A DNA stretch of 64,000 nt, from positions 212,144-276,143 of the forward strand of contig SVKO01000004.1 of assembly GCA_015068455.1 (NCBI GenBank), written 5' to 3'. Shown here piece after piece: positions 25,862 through 33,457 of this stretch. The DNA comes from Oscillospiraceae bacterium. GTDB lineage: Bacteria > Bacillota > Clostridia > Oscillospirales > Oscillospiraceae. The notes below the pieces were generated by a model that saw only the letters and a list, made by a program, of their open reading frames with translations, was not told the DNA's origin and searched no databases. The stretch's first letter is position 1. Every line of letters begins with the position of its first letter. Made by a program: the position numbers and the translations under genes.

Positions 25862-26983
25862 ATGCGGAAAAGGGGAGAGGTCCTTGCAATTCTTGCCGTG
25901 CTTTGCCTGCTGATGCTGCGCTCTGACGCTGCGCGGCAGGCGGCGGCCGGCGCCGTGCAGCAGGCTCTGGCGGTGGTGTTTCCGTCGCTGTTTCCCTTTT
26001 TTGTGCTGTCCCGGCAGCTGACAAGCCGCGGCCTTCGCCTGCCGGCGGGTGCGGACCGGCGCTGCCTGCGGCTGCTGGGCGTGCCGGCGGCGGGGGCGGA
26101 GGCGGTTGTCATGGGCCTGTGCGGCGGTTATCCCCTGGGGGTCTATGCGGCCTGCGAACGGTACAAGGGCGGCGCGCTGTCGGAAGACCAGACCCGGCGG
26201 CTGCTCCTTTTTTGCAACAATACCGGCCCCGCCATCTTCTTCGGCATGATCGGCGCCCGCCTGTTCCCGGATACCGGCGTCTGCGCGTGGCTGTTCGGGA
26301 TCCATGTTTTGAGCGCTGTTCTCACGGCGCTGGTTTTCTCTGCGCCCGATCCCTTCGGACGGGCCCTGCCCGCGCCGCCGGCGGCGGAAGCGGGCGAAGA
26401 TCTGATGGAATCCGTAGGCCGGGCGGCGGCTGCCTGCGCCCGGCTGTGCGCCTGTGTGGTGTTCGTCTCGGTGCTGCTGTGTCTGGCCCTGGATCTGGCC
26501 CCGGTTCAGTGGCTGCTTGCGCGTCTGCCGGTGCCGCGGGCCGTATCCGAGGCGCTGCTGTGTATCTATGCGGACTTGCCCAGCGGCCTGCGGGCGCTGG
26601 AAGCGGTCGGTGATCCGACGATCAGGCTTGTTTTGTGCGCGGGGGCTGTGGGCTGGGGCGGCATGTGCGTGCATATGCAGGCAGCCGGCCTCTGGCGCGG
26701 CGCGGAGCTGGTGCCCCGGGGGTACCATTGCGCGAAAGCGTTTCAGGCGATATTCGCCTGCGCCCTGGCGGTCGTTCCGGCGCGGCTTTTGTTCGGCGCG
26801 GCGCTGCCTATCTGGCCTGCTCCCATGGTGATGATTATCGCAGCAGCGAAAAAAGCATTGGATATTTTGCCGTCCATGCGCTATAATGGGGAAAAAGAGA
26901 GAAAAAGGAGGCGGCGACATGCTGTTTCGCAGAAAGATCGAGCGGGCCTGCGCCTACTGCGCCCGGGCGGTGCGGATCGATGA
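25862..26983 (+). CDS. Sporulation integral membrane protein YlbJ-like
   Basis: The protein has 373 residues; the ATG at 25862 follows ggggaggtgaa. Multiple membrane helices are present, and the family hallmarks include FPSLFPFFVLSRQL, GLCGGYPLGVYAACERYKGGALSEDQTRRLLLFCNNTGPAIFFGMIGARLF. This nucleoside-transporter-gate-like pattern is typical of YlbJ, which is needed for spore cortex or coat formation. It is divergent from yqfC. The last 30 residues are basic, overlap the next gene and carry no family pattern, so they may be an accidental extension. Confidence 0.85.
   Translation: MRKRGEVLAILAVLCLLMLRSDAARQAAAGAVQQALAVVFPSLFPFFVLSRQLTSRGLRLPAGADRRCLRLLGVPAAGAEAVVMGLCGGYPLGVYAACERYKGGALSEDQTRRLLLFCNNTGPAIFFGMIGARLFPDTGVCAWLFGIHVLSAVLTALVFSAPDPFGRALPAPPAAEAGEDLMESVGRAAAACARLCACVVFVSVLLCLALDLAPVQWLLARLPVPRAVSEALLCIYADLPSGLRALEAVGDPTIRLVLCAGAVGWGGMCVHMQAAGLWRGAELVPRGYHCAKAFQAIFACALAVVPARLLFGAALPIWPAPMVMIIAAAKKALDILPSMRYNGEKERKRRRRHAVSQKDRAGLRLLRPGGADR
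26858..26887 (+). promoter_or_regulatory. Promoter inside the 3' end of ylbJ
   Basis: TTGGAT (26858-26863), an 18-bp spacer and a perfect TATAAT (26882-26887) lie 32 bp before the start of the small zinc-ribbon-like gene. Confidence 0.6.
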
Positions 26984-27125
26984 GGACACCGTGGCCTGCA
27001 GGCGGAAGGGTCCCGTCCCGGCGGAGGGAAGCTGCCGCCGCTTCAAATACGATCCCCTCAAGCGCATCCCCGAGCGCCCCCACGCCGGCCTGCCCGTGGA
27101 CGACGAGGCGGACTACAGCCTGTAA
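26919..27125 (+). CDS. Small cysteine-rich protein of unknown function
   Basis: The protein has 68 residues; the ATG at 26919 follows aaaggagg, and the gene overlaps the end of ylbJ by 65 bp in another frame. It contains CAYCARAV followed by ACRRKG and SCRRF, giving four cysteines that could form a zinc site, then the motif FKYDPLKRIPERP. The pattern is familiar from short uncharacterised Clostridia proteins, but no function is known. A TATAAT promoter lies just upstream, so it can be expressed apart from ylbJ. Confidence 0.72.
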   Translation: MLFRRKIERACAYCARAVRIDEDTVACRRKGPVPAEGSCRRFKYDPLKRIPERPHAGLPVDDEADYSL

Positions 27126-27126
27126 C

Positions 27127-27313
27127 AAAGGGCGTGTTGCAAAACAAAAGCGACACGCCGAAACAGAAGGAAAGGCTGCAAAAAGAGAGCAGCAGGGGGA
27201 AGAGTGAAGGGGGGCAAGGCCCGCCCTTCGCGTTCAATCAAAAAGATTTCCGGCAAATTGCCGGAAATCATACAAGGGGCCGTTGCAAAAATGCATTTTG
27301 CAACGGCCCCCTT
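27127..27313. repeat. Three consecutive hairpins in a convergent intergenic region
   Basis: GGCGTGT pairs with ACACGCC within 27128-27156. A perfect 12-1-12 inverted repeat spans 27245-27269 (centre GGCAA-A-TTGCC). A long stem at about 27275-27313 joins GGGGCCGTTGCAAAA with TTTTGCAACGGCCCC and has A/T-rich flanks on both sides. The last one can terminate both neighbouring convergent genes. The motif TTGCAAAA occurs repeatedly. No gene is supported here. Confidence 0.65.
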
Positions 27314-27314
27314 G

Positions 27315-27539
27315 TTATCTGTGGGCTTTTTTGGAGTTCTTGACCTTCTCCAGGTCCTCGCGGCCGATCCATTCCTCGGTGAAGCCGCACGTGCAGCAGA
27401 TATAGCGGTTGACCTTCACCGCGGTGAACACCGTGGCGCCGATCATGACGTTGTTGCCGCTGCCGTAGGGGCCGGTGTAGCCGTCGATCACGTAGATTTC
27501 ATTGCTGCCGCACTTGGGGCAGATCCGTGTTCTGTTCAT
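27315..27539 (-). CDS. Small zinc-ribbon protein
   Basis: The protein has 74 residues; the ATG at 27539 follows aaaggaggcgcc. It has two C-x2-C knuckles, CPKCGS at the N-terminus and CCTCGFTEEW in the C-terminal half, which together form a zinc ribbon. The remainder (IYVIDGYTGPYGSGNNVMIGATVFTAVKVNRY) has no known motif. It lies 10 bp after obg and is probably co-transcribed with it. Function is unknown. Confidence 0.8.
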   Translation of the reverse strand: MNRTRICPKCGSNEIYVIDGYTGPYGSGNNVMIGATVFTAVKVNRYICCTCGFTEEWIGREDLEKVKNSKKAHR

Positions 27540-27549
27540 GGCGCCTCCT

Positions 27550-28824
27550 TTACCGCTCGTAGGTGAACTCGTAGTCGTCCAGGCAGACCGTGTCGCCGTC
27601 CTGGATGCCCTGGGCCTCCAGCCGGTCGAACAGGCCGCAGCGGCGCAGCTGCCGGTCGAAGTACATCCGGGATTCATAGTCGTCGAAGTTGATATCCGCA
27701 ATGAGCCGGGACAGCCAGGGGCCGGTGACCAGCCAGTAGTCGTCCTGGTGCTGGATCTTGAGCTCGTCCGGGCTGCCGGCCTCGGTCAGGGGCTTGACGT
27801 ACTCCGGCTCGTAGACGATGACCGGGGGCAGGGAAGCAAGCCTGCCCGCGATCGCCCGCATGAGCTGCTTCGTACCCTGGGTGGTGGCGGCGGAGATTTC
27901 GTAGAACTCGTAGCCGCGCGCGGTCACATAGGAGCGCAGACGCTCCAGATTGTCGCTGTCCGGGGGCAGCAGGTCGCACTTGTTGGCCGCCACCAGCATG
28001 GGCCGCGCGGCCAGGTCGGGGGAGTACTGGGCCAGCTCCTCGTTGATCCGGTCGAAATCCTCCACGGGATCCCGGCCCTCGCTGCCGGATACGTCCACGA
28101 TGTGCACGATCAGGCGGCACCGGTCGATGTGGCGCAGGAAATCGTGGCCCAGGCCCGCGCCCTCCGCCGCGCCCTCGATGATGCCGGGGATGTCCGCCAT
28201 GACGAAGGACACCCCGTCCTCCACATAGATGACGCCCAGGTTGGGGTAGAGGGTGGTAAAGTGGTAGTTGGCGATCTTGGGGTGGGCGTTGGACGTGACG
28301 GAGAGCAGGGTGGATTTGCCCACGTTGGGGAAGCCCACCAGGCCGACGTCCGCCAGCAGCTTGAGCTCCAGGATCACGTCGTGCTCCTCGCCGGGGGCGC
28401 CGGATTTGGCAAAGCGGGGCACCTGCCGGGTGGGGGTGGCGAAGTGCTTGTTGCCCCAGCCGCCGCGGCCGCCCTTGCAGAGCACATAGTCCTCGCTGGA
28501 GGACATGTCCCGGATCACCTCGCCGGTCTCGGCGTCGCGCACCACGGTGCCGCGGGGCACCTTGATGACGAGATCCTCGCCCCGCTTGCCGGAGCGGCGG
28601 GCGCCCTGCCCGTCCTGCCCGTTGGGGGCGGTGTATTTTCTTTTATAGCGGAAGTCCATCAGGGTGGAGAGATTGTCATCCACCCGCAGCACGATGGAGC
28701 CGCCGTGGCCGCCGTCGCCGCCGTCCGGCCCGCCCGCGGCCACGTATTTCTCCCGGTGGAAGGCCACCGCGCCGTTGCCGCCGTTGCCGGCCTTGACGAA
28801 GATCCGTACCTTATCTACAAACAT
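27550..28824 (-). CDS. obgE: GTPase Obg/CgtA
   Basis: The protein has 424 residues with three domains in order: the glycine-rich Obg fold (GNGGNGAVAFHREKYVAAGGPDGGDGGHGG), the G domain (GFPNVGKSTL, DIPGIIEGAAEGAGLGHDFLRHIDRC, NKCD) and a C-terminal OCT domain (YWLVTGPWLSRLIADINFDDYESRMYFDRQL). Obg acts in late 50S assembly and stress control. It normally follows rpmA directly; here an unrelated gene and a terminator lie between. aggagg precedes the ATG. Confidence 0.95.
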   Translation of the reverse strand: MFVDKVRIFVKAGNGGNGAVAFHREKYVAAGGPDGGDGGHGGSIVLRVDDNLSTLMDFRYKRKYTAPNGQDGQGARRSGKRGEDLVIKVPRGTVVRDAETGEVIRDMSSSEDYVLCKGGRGGWGNKHFATPTRQVPRFAKSGAPGEEHDVILELKLLADVGLVGFPNVGKSTLLSVTSNAHPKIANYHFTTLYPNLGVIYVEDGVSFVMADIPGIIEGAAEGAGLGHDFLRHIDRCRLIVHIVDVSGSEGRDPVEDFDRINEELAQYSPDLAARPMLVAANKCDLLPPDSDNLERLRSYVTARGYEFYEISAATTQGTKQLMRAIAGRLASLPPVIVYEPEYVKPLTEAGSPDELKIQHQDDYWLVTGPWLSRLIADINFDDYESRMYFDRQLRRCGLFDRLEAQGIQDGDTVCLDDYEFTYER

Positions 28825-28945
28825 AATTCCTCCTGACTCGGGATGACCGATTGGATCAAAGGCAATTATTTACCTGTTGTCCCGATCCCCTGTGAAACGA
28901 ATATCCAATGGAACGCCGATCGTCTGCGCCTGTCCGGCGCGGCGG

Positions 28946-29887
28946 TCAATCCATTTTTGAAAAATCTGCGAAGAAGACGCCTCCGTCCCTGGTCAGAACG
29001 AGCGCTTTTGCGCCTCTGCATAGGACTGACGCCACCGGAACGGAGGTCCCGTTTTCATCGACAAATTCCAGCGGCTGCGTATCGCGGATCTGACCTCCGC
29101 TGATTCTGCTCACATAAAAAGAATCGGAGTCGTCATACCCGCCGTCCATGATCAGAAAGCTGCCGTTTCCCACGACTGCGAATCTGCTGGCGCCTTCCAC
29201 CCCCGGATCATACGCTGTTTCCGTCCTGAAATCCGTACGGATGAGTTGGAAATCCGTGTAGTAATAATACCAGAGATTTCCGTCCTCATCAATATTGATC
29301 GCATAACAGTCCGTTATGTCTCTTTCGGAACGCCAGATCGTTTTTCCGTCCGCGGTCCAGGCACACACGCCGCAGCTTCCGATCGGCGCTTCCCAGCCGT
29401 AGTTTCCCAGGACGCCTTCATCAAAATAGCTTGTGATAATGACCCCGTCGTTCCTGACGATGCAGTCGCCGATACCGTCTCCAAAGGTGAGCGCACGCAA
29501 AACGTTCCCTTCTCTGTCAGTGAACACGGCGTTCTTCTCAGGACCGTTTTTCCTGGAATACAGGCATCTGGATCCCAGCAGAAGGAAGGAGCCGTCGGGA
29601 ACGGGAAGAATGAAATGGAAGTTCATCGAATGCTTTCCGAGATCGAACCTTTCCACCTTCTCCACAACGCCGCTCTGCCAGGAAGGTGTGACTGCCAATG
29701 CCGTGTACGCCGCGTTTGCAACGGTATTTACAAACATCCCGTCAATGCGGGCGGGAATCCCGGAGGAGAAAAGAAAATACACCTTTCCGTCATAACCGAT
29801 ACTCATGTCGACAAAATCAAGCCCCGCCGTTCCGTGTTCCTCGAACAGCTTTTTCAGGTTTTGGAGGTTCTTCAGTGCTTTTTTCAT
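28946..29887 (-). CDS. Hypothetical protein, beta-propeller-like, inserted between rpmA and obg
   Basis: The protein has 313 residues; gagggg precedes the ATG. No signal peptide or membrane segment is seen. Repeated short strands with G-D-G/N-D-G turns (SIGYDGKVYFLFSSG, VPDGSFLLLGSRC, NDGVIITSYFD, DEDGNLWYYYYT, RDGGVFFADF) suggest a propeller of about 40-45-residue blades. Base composition is visibly richer in A/T than the neighbouring ribosomal genes, which suggests acquisition by transfer. The family is not recognised. It lies after the rpmA terminator, so it needs its own promoter; none is clear. Confidence 0.65.
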   Translation of the reverse strand: MKKALKNLQNLKKLFEEHGTAGLDFVDMSIGYDGKVYFLFSSGIPARIDGMFVNTVANAAYTALAVTPSWQSGVVEKVERFDLGKHSMNFHFILPVPDGSFLLLGSRCLYSRKNGPEKNAVFTDREGNVLRALTFGDGIGDCIVRNDGVIITSYFDEGVLGNYGWEAPIGSCGVCAWTADGKTIWRSERDITDCYAINIDEDGNLWYYYYTDFQLIRTDFRTETAYDPGVEGASRFAVVGNGSFLIMDGGYDDSDSFYVSRISGGQIRDTQPLEFVDENGTSVPVASVLCRGAKALVLTRDGGVFFADFSKMD

Positions 29888-30013
29888 GCGGACCCCTCTT
29901 TTCCAGGCAGATTCATTGCTGCTTTATTCATTCGGTTCCCGGTTCATAAGGTACTGAGATGAGCTTCTTTCGGCGTTCTCGGAGGCATACTGCCTCCGCG
30001 TGCGTCCGGAATA

Positions 30014-30050
30014 TGAAAAACGACCGGAACATGGCGATGTTCCGGTCGTT
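30014..30050 (-). terminator. Terminator of the rplU-prp-rpmA operon
   Basis: A perfect 14-bp stem (30019-30032 with 30037-30050) is followed on the minus strand by T5. It lies 9 bp after the rpmA stop, so the ribosomal operon ends before the inserted gene and obg. A further 8-bp hairpin is at 29980-29998. Confidence 0.88.
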
Positions 30051-30058
30051 CGGTTGCG

Positions 30059-30340
30059 TTACTGCTCAGCGTAGACGGAGCACTGCTTGCGATCCTTGCC
30101 CAGACGCTCGAACTTGACCTTGCCGTCGATCAGAGCGAAGAGGGTGTTGTCGCTGCCCATGCCGACGTTGGTGCCGGGATGGATATGAGTGCCTCTCTGG
30201 CGAACCAGAATGTTGCCGGCCAGAACGAACTGACCGTCGGCCCGCTTCACGCCCAGACGCTTGGACTCGGAATCACGGCCGTTCTTGGTGGAGCCGCCGC
30301 CCTTTTTATGCGCGAAGAACTGCAGACTGATATTCAGCAT
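30059..30340 (-). CDS. rpmA: 50S ribosomal protein bL27 with Prp-cleaved N-terminal extension
   Basis: The protein has 93 residues. The N-terminus [20 protein letters not shown] carries the Firmicutes extension that the protease Prp removes between FFA and HKKGG; the exposed N-terminus reaches the peptidyl-transferase centre. The rest ([40 protein letters not shown]) is typical bL27. The prp gene directly upstream supplies the processing enzyme. Confidence 0.97.
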   Translation of the reverse strand: MLNISLQFFAHKKGGGSTKNGRDSESKRLGVKRADGQFVLAGNILVRQRGTHIHPGTNVGMGSDNTLFALIDGKVKFERLGKDRKQCSVYAEQ

Positions 30341-30343
30341 GTG

Positions 30344-30667
30344 TTACACCTCCATAACTTCGATATAATCAGGATAATCGTCCCGCCAACGGCTCAGGGT
30401 GAGCATCATGCCCGCGAGGACGGCCTGGACGGCCTCTTCCTGCTCGCATGCGGCGGGGAGCTTCAGGGTGATCTCGGCGTTTGCCTCGTTCACCTTGACC
30501 TTGGCACGTTCGCCCAGCACATCGGTGATGGTGTCGGAGGCGAACGTCACGGCAGTGGAGACAGCGGCGCAGATGATGTCGGCGCCGGCGTCGGCATAGC
30601 CGCTGTGGCCGGAACAGCGGAATCCGGTGATTCTGCCGTCCTCATTGAAAAACTCAACGCTGGTCAT
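30344..30667 (-). CDS. prp: Ribosomal-processing cysteine protease Prp (YsxB)
   Basis: The protein has 107 residues. The catalytic pair is visible as His21 in SGHSGYADAG and Cys33 in DIICAAVS. Prp cleaves the N-terminal extension of bL27, which is required for ribosome function in Firmicutes. It is placed between rplU and rpmA with 3-bp gaps, the conserved order. Confidence 0.93.
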   Translation of the reverse strand: MTSVEFFNEDGRITGFRCSGHSGYADAGADIICAAVSTAVTFASDTITDVLGERAKVKVNEANAEITLKLPAACEQEEAVQAVLAGMMLTLSRWRDDYPDYIEVMEV

Positions 30668-30670
30668 AAC

Positions 30671-30982
30671 TTACAGAGCGATTTTTTCAATCTTGACCTT
30701 GGTATAGGGCTGTCTGTGGCCGCGGATGGACTTGGAGTCCTTCTTGGGGCGATACTTGAAAACGACGATCTTCTTGGCCTTGCCGTTCTTCACGACCGTC
30801 GCTTCGACCTTGGCGCCATCGACAACGGGCTTGCCAAACGTGGAGTTTTCACCGTCCACAACTGCCAGAACCTGATCGAAGATCACGGTGTCGTCAGCCT
30901 CGGCGTTCAGCTTTTCGACGAAAATCTCGTCGCCTTCGCTGACGGAGTACTGCTTGCCGCCGGTAACGAAAATAGCCTTCAT
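30671..30982 (-). CDS. rplU: 50S ribosomal protein bL21
   Basis: The protein has 103 residues from the ATG at 30982, which has ggtagg at 8 nt; a GTG three codons upstream would sit directly on the ribosome site. The sequence [24 protein letters not shown] to [21 protein letters not shown] is typical bL21. It is the first gene of the rplU-prp-rpmA operon and is preceded by a structured leader and a strong promoter. Confidence 0.96.
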   Translation of the reverse strand: MKAIFVTGGKQYSVSEGDEIFVEKLNAEADDTVIFDQVLAVVDGENSTFGKPVVDGAKVEATVVKNGKAKKIVVFKYRPKKDSKSIRGHRQPYTKVKIEKIAL

Positions 30983-30989
30983 GGGTTGC

Positions 30990-31060
30990 ACCTACCTTTT
31001 TTGTAGTCTCGCTCTGGGGGCGTGAGGGCATACCTCAGCTTCAGCCCCTTCGACGCGGCC
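30990..31060 (-). promoter_or_regulatory. Structured 5' leader of rplU (L21-leader-like)
   Basis: On the minus strand the leader contains GGGGC and TGAGG arms that pair with CCCTCA and GCCCC, giving a hairpin with an internal loop right before the ribosome site. Firmicutes rplU genes commonly carry an L21 leader thought to bind bL21 for feedback control. The match is by position and shape only. Confidence 0.5.
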
Positions 31061-31065
31061 TGTAT

Positions 31066-31094
31066 ACTATACCATCCCGACTGTCAAATGTCAA
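31066..31094 (-). promoter_or_regulatory. Promoter of the rplU operon
   Basis: On the minus strand, TTGACA (31089-31094), 17 bp and TATAGT (31066-31071). A second TTGACA is at 31082-31087. Confidence 0.75.
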
Positions 31095-31220
31095 AGGTTT
31101 TTTTGCCTTTTTTATAGAAAATTCCCCCGATTTTCCAAAAAACCGAAATTGATCGGCAGGCATACCGCCGATGTAACAAATAATTTACAAAAAATCCGCC
31201 GCCAGAGCGAAGGCGGCACT

Positions 31221-31248
31221 TTGAAAATGCAGCTGCATGTGCTATAAT
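31221..31248 (+). promoter_or_regulatory. Promoter of the export operon with a palindrome in the spacer
   Basis: TTGAAA (31221-31226), a 16-bp spacer and TATAAT (31243-31248). The spacer contains the perfect palindrome ATGCAGCTGCAT (31227-31238), a possible operator. The leader of about 135 nt up to the ATG holds small hairpins (31270-31284 and near 31350-31366) and no gene. Confidence 0.6.
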
Positions 31249-31390
31249 ATCTAAGTTAGTGATGCTGAAGCTGCCCGGGGCAGCGTAAATGCCTTTTCGC
31301 GGTGCGTATCTGCGCACAGTGCGAGACCTGACGATCAGACGATTCAATGATTCACGCGCTTGCTGTGCGCGTATAAGGAGGAGCAACCCA

Positions 31391-32779
31391 ATGAGGAACA
31401 GAGCGACCAAAGTGCTTCTGGCCGTCGTTTGCCTGGCGATCTGCCTGTCCGGCTGCGCGAAATCGGGGCCAAAGGTCCCGGTGGTTTCGGTGTCGGATAT
31501 CCTCGGCATCGGCTCTGTCGGCATGATCAACCGGTACGCCGGAATCGTGGAGGCGGGGGAGACCGTCAAAGTGAATAAGGACGCCAACCTGCAGATCGCG
31601 GAGATCGCCGTAGAGGCGGGCGACGCGGTGTCGAAGGGACAGGTGCTTTTCTCCTATGAGACGGAATCGCTTTCCATTGAGGTTGAGCGGATGCAGCTCG
31701 AAATCGAGCAGATGAACAACACCATCACCACCCAGAAGTCGCAGATCACAACGCTGGAGAAGGATCAAAAGGCCGCCGACGACGCCAACAAGCTCCAGTA
31801 TACCCTGCAGATCCAGCAGATCCAGCTCGACATCAAGGAGACGGAGTATAAGATCGCCTCCAAGCAGAAGGAGATCGATCAGGCCAAGGCCAAGCTGGCC
31901 GACGCCAATGTGCTCAGCCCTGTGACCGGTCATATCAAAGAGGTCAACGCCAACGGCGAGACCAATCCGCAGACCGGCGAACCCCTGCCCTTCATCTCCA
32001 TCACCCAGGAGGGCGATTTCCGCGTGCGCGGCACGGTCAACGAGATGAACGCCTCGAACTTTGCCACGGACATGCCCGTCATTATCCGTTCGCGCACCGA
32101 CGACAGCCTCATGTGGACCGGCACCGTCGCTTCCGTGGACTGGGAAAACCCCGTACAGAGCAATAATATGATGATGTACGGCGGCCCGCAGGATGAGATG
32201 ACCACCTCCAGCAAGTATCCGTTCTATGTGCGGCTCAATTCTGACGACGGTCTCATGCTGGGCCAGCACGTCTTTATTGAGCCGGAGCAGGGCCAGATGG
32301 CAGGGCAGGAGGAAGGCGACGGTTTCTATCTGCCTTCGTATTACATCAATGATCTCGATTCCGACCCCTGGGTCTGGGCGGTAAACGGCAAGGACAAGCT
32401 GGAAAAGCGCCCGCTGGTCCTGGGCAACTATAATATGGATTCCGACAGCTACGAGATCATGGAGGGACTGTCCCTCGAGGATTTCATCGCTTATCCCGAC
32501 GAAAACTGCCGCGAGGGCGCCCCGGTCCGCTATCCCGGCGAGCCGGACGATTCCGAGCAGACCGAGCCGGAGAACCCCGAAGAAGGCTTTGATGAGGGCT
32601 TCTCGGAAGAAGGCGTCGGGGAGACGCAGGATTTCGGCGAGGGCGAAGGTTTTGAAATGCCCGTCGACGACGTCCCCGGCAGCGTGATTGCCGAAGGTCC
32701 CGACGGCACGATCGACAGCGGCACGTCCGAGACCGATCCCGGCGTTGCCGCCGTGCAGGGAACGGAGGCAGTGGGATGA
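31391..32779 (+). CDS. Lipoprotein membrane-fusion (HlyD/MacA-like) adaptor, first copy
   Basis: The protein has 462 residues; the ATG at 31391 follows aaggaggagc. A lipoprotein signal with lipobox LSGC is at residues 19-22. A biotinyl-lipoyl-like region (VNKDANLQIAEIAVEAGDAVSKGQVLFSYE) flanks a long coiled coil (VERMQLEIEQMNNTITTQKSQITTLEKDQ...), followed by a beta-barrel part (GDFRVRGTVNEMNASNFATDMPVIIRSR). The last 90 residues are rich in Glu, Gly and Pro and probably unstructured. It is the first gene of a four-gene operon with an ABC ATPase, a second adaptor and a permease. In a monoderm it would link the permease to the extracellular side. Confidence 0.85.
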   Translation: MRNRATKVLLAVVCLAICLSGCAKSGPKVPVVSVSDILGIGSVGMINRYAGIVEAGETVKVNKDANLQIAEIAVEAGDAVSKGQVLFSYETESLSIEVERMQLEIEQMNNTITTQKSQITTLEKDQKAADDANKLQYTLQIQQIQLDIKETEYKIASKQKEIDQAKAKLADANVLSPVTGHIKEVNANGETNPQTGEPLPFISITQEGDFRVRGTVNEMNASNFATDMPVIIRSRTDDSLMWTGTVASVDWENPVQSNNMMMYGGPQDEMTTSSKYPFYVRLNSDDGLMLGQHVFIEPEQGQMAGQEEGDGFYLPSYYINDLDSDPWVWAVNGKDKLEKRPLVLGNYNMDSDSYEIMEGLSLEDFIAYPDENCREGAPVRYPGEPDDSEQTEPENPEEGFDEGFSEEGVGETQDFGEGEGFEMPVDDVPGSVIAEGPDGTIDSGTSETDPGVAAVQGTEAVG

Positions 32780-33441
32780 TCCTTTCGATGCAGAACATCT
32801 GCAAGGACTATATGCGCGGCAGGACTTCTGTGCCGGTGCTGCGCGATATCTGCCTTGAGATGGAGGCGGGGGACTATGTCGCGATCATGGGCCCCTCCGG
32901 CTCGGGCAAGACGACGCTGATGAATCTGATCGGCTGTCTGGACAAGCCCACCTCCGGCACCTATATTTTCAACAACCGTGACATTATGACAAGAACCGAT
33001 GACCAGCTTGCGACGATCCGCAATAAGCACATCGGCTTCGTGTTTCAGAATTTTTATTTACTGCCGAACCTCAGTGCTCAGGACAATGTGGCCCTGCCGC
33101 TGACATACGGCGACGTACCCAAGAAGCGCCGCATGGAGCTGGCGGAGGAGGCGCTGTGTCGGGTCGGGTTGGAGGACCGGATGAATTTCCGGCCGAATCA
33201 GCTCTCCGGCGGACAGTGCCAGCGTGTGGCCATTGCCCGCGCCATCGTCGGCAATCCCCGGCTGCTTCTGGCTGACGAGCCCACCGGCGCGCTGGATACG
33301 GCCTCCGGCGATCAGGTCATGGAGATCTTTGAGCAGCTCAATGCCGACGGCGCAACGATCCTGATGATCACCCATGAGCAGGCCGTGGCGGACCGTGCCC
33401 ACAGGGTATATCATCTGCTCGACGGACGGCTCGGCGTATGA
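32776..33441 (+). CDS. ABC transporter ATP-binding protein (MacB/LolD type)
   Basis: The protein has 221 residues. It has Walker A GPSGSGKTT, signature LSGGQCQRVAIARAIV, Walker B LLLADEPTGALD and the switch His in MITHEQAVA. Length and the TGALD ending are typical of ATPases that pair with FtsX-like permeases. It overlaps the first adaptor by 4 bp, so translation is coupled. It energises the permease at 35620. Confidence 0.93.
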   Translation: MILSMQNICKDYMRGRTSVPVLRDICLEMEAGDYVAIMGPSGSGKTTLMNLIGCLDKPTSGTYIFNNRDIMTRTDDQLATIRNKHIGFVFQNFYLLPNLSAQDNVALPLTYGDVPKKRRMELAEEALCRVGLEDRMNFRPNQLSGGQCQRVAIARAIVGNPRLLLADEPTGALDTASGDQVMEIFEQLNADGATILMITHEQAVADRAHRVYHLLDGRLGV

Positions 33442-33457
33442 GAAAGGACGGTTCCTT

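Noticed and set aside
27134..27343. A 69-codon plus-strand ORF over the hairpin cluster
   Set aside because: It is made of hairpin sequence and runs into the convergent zinc-ribbon gene; no ribosome site.
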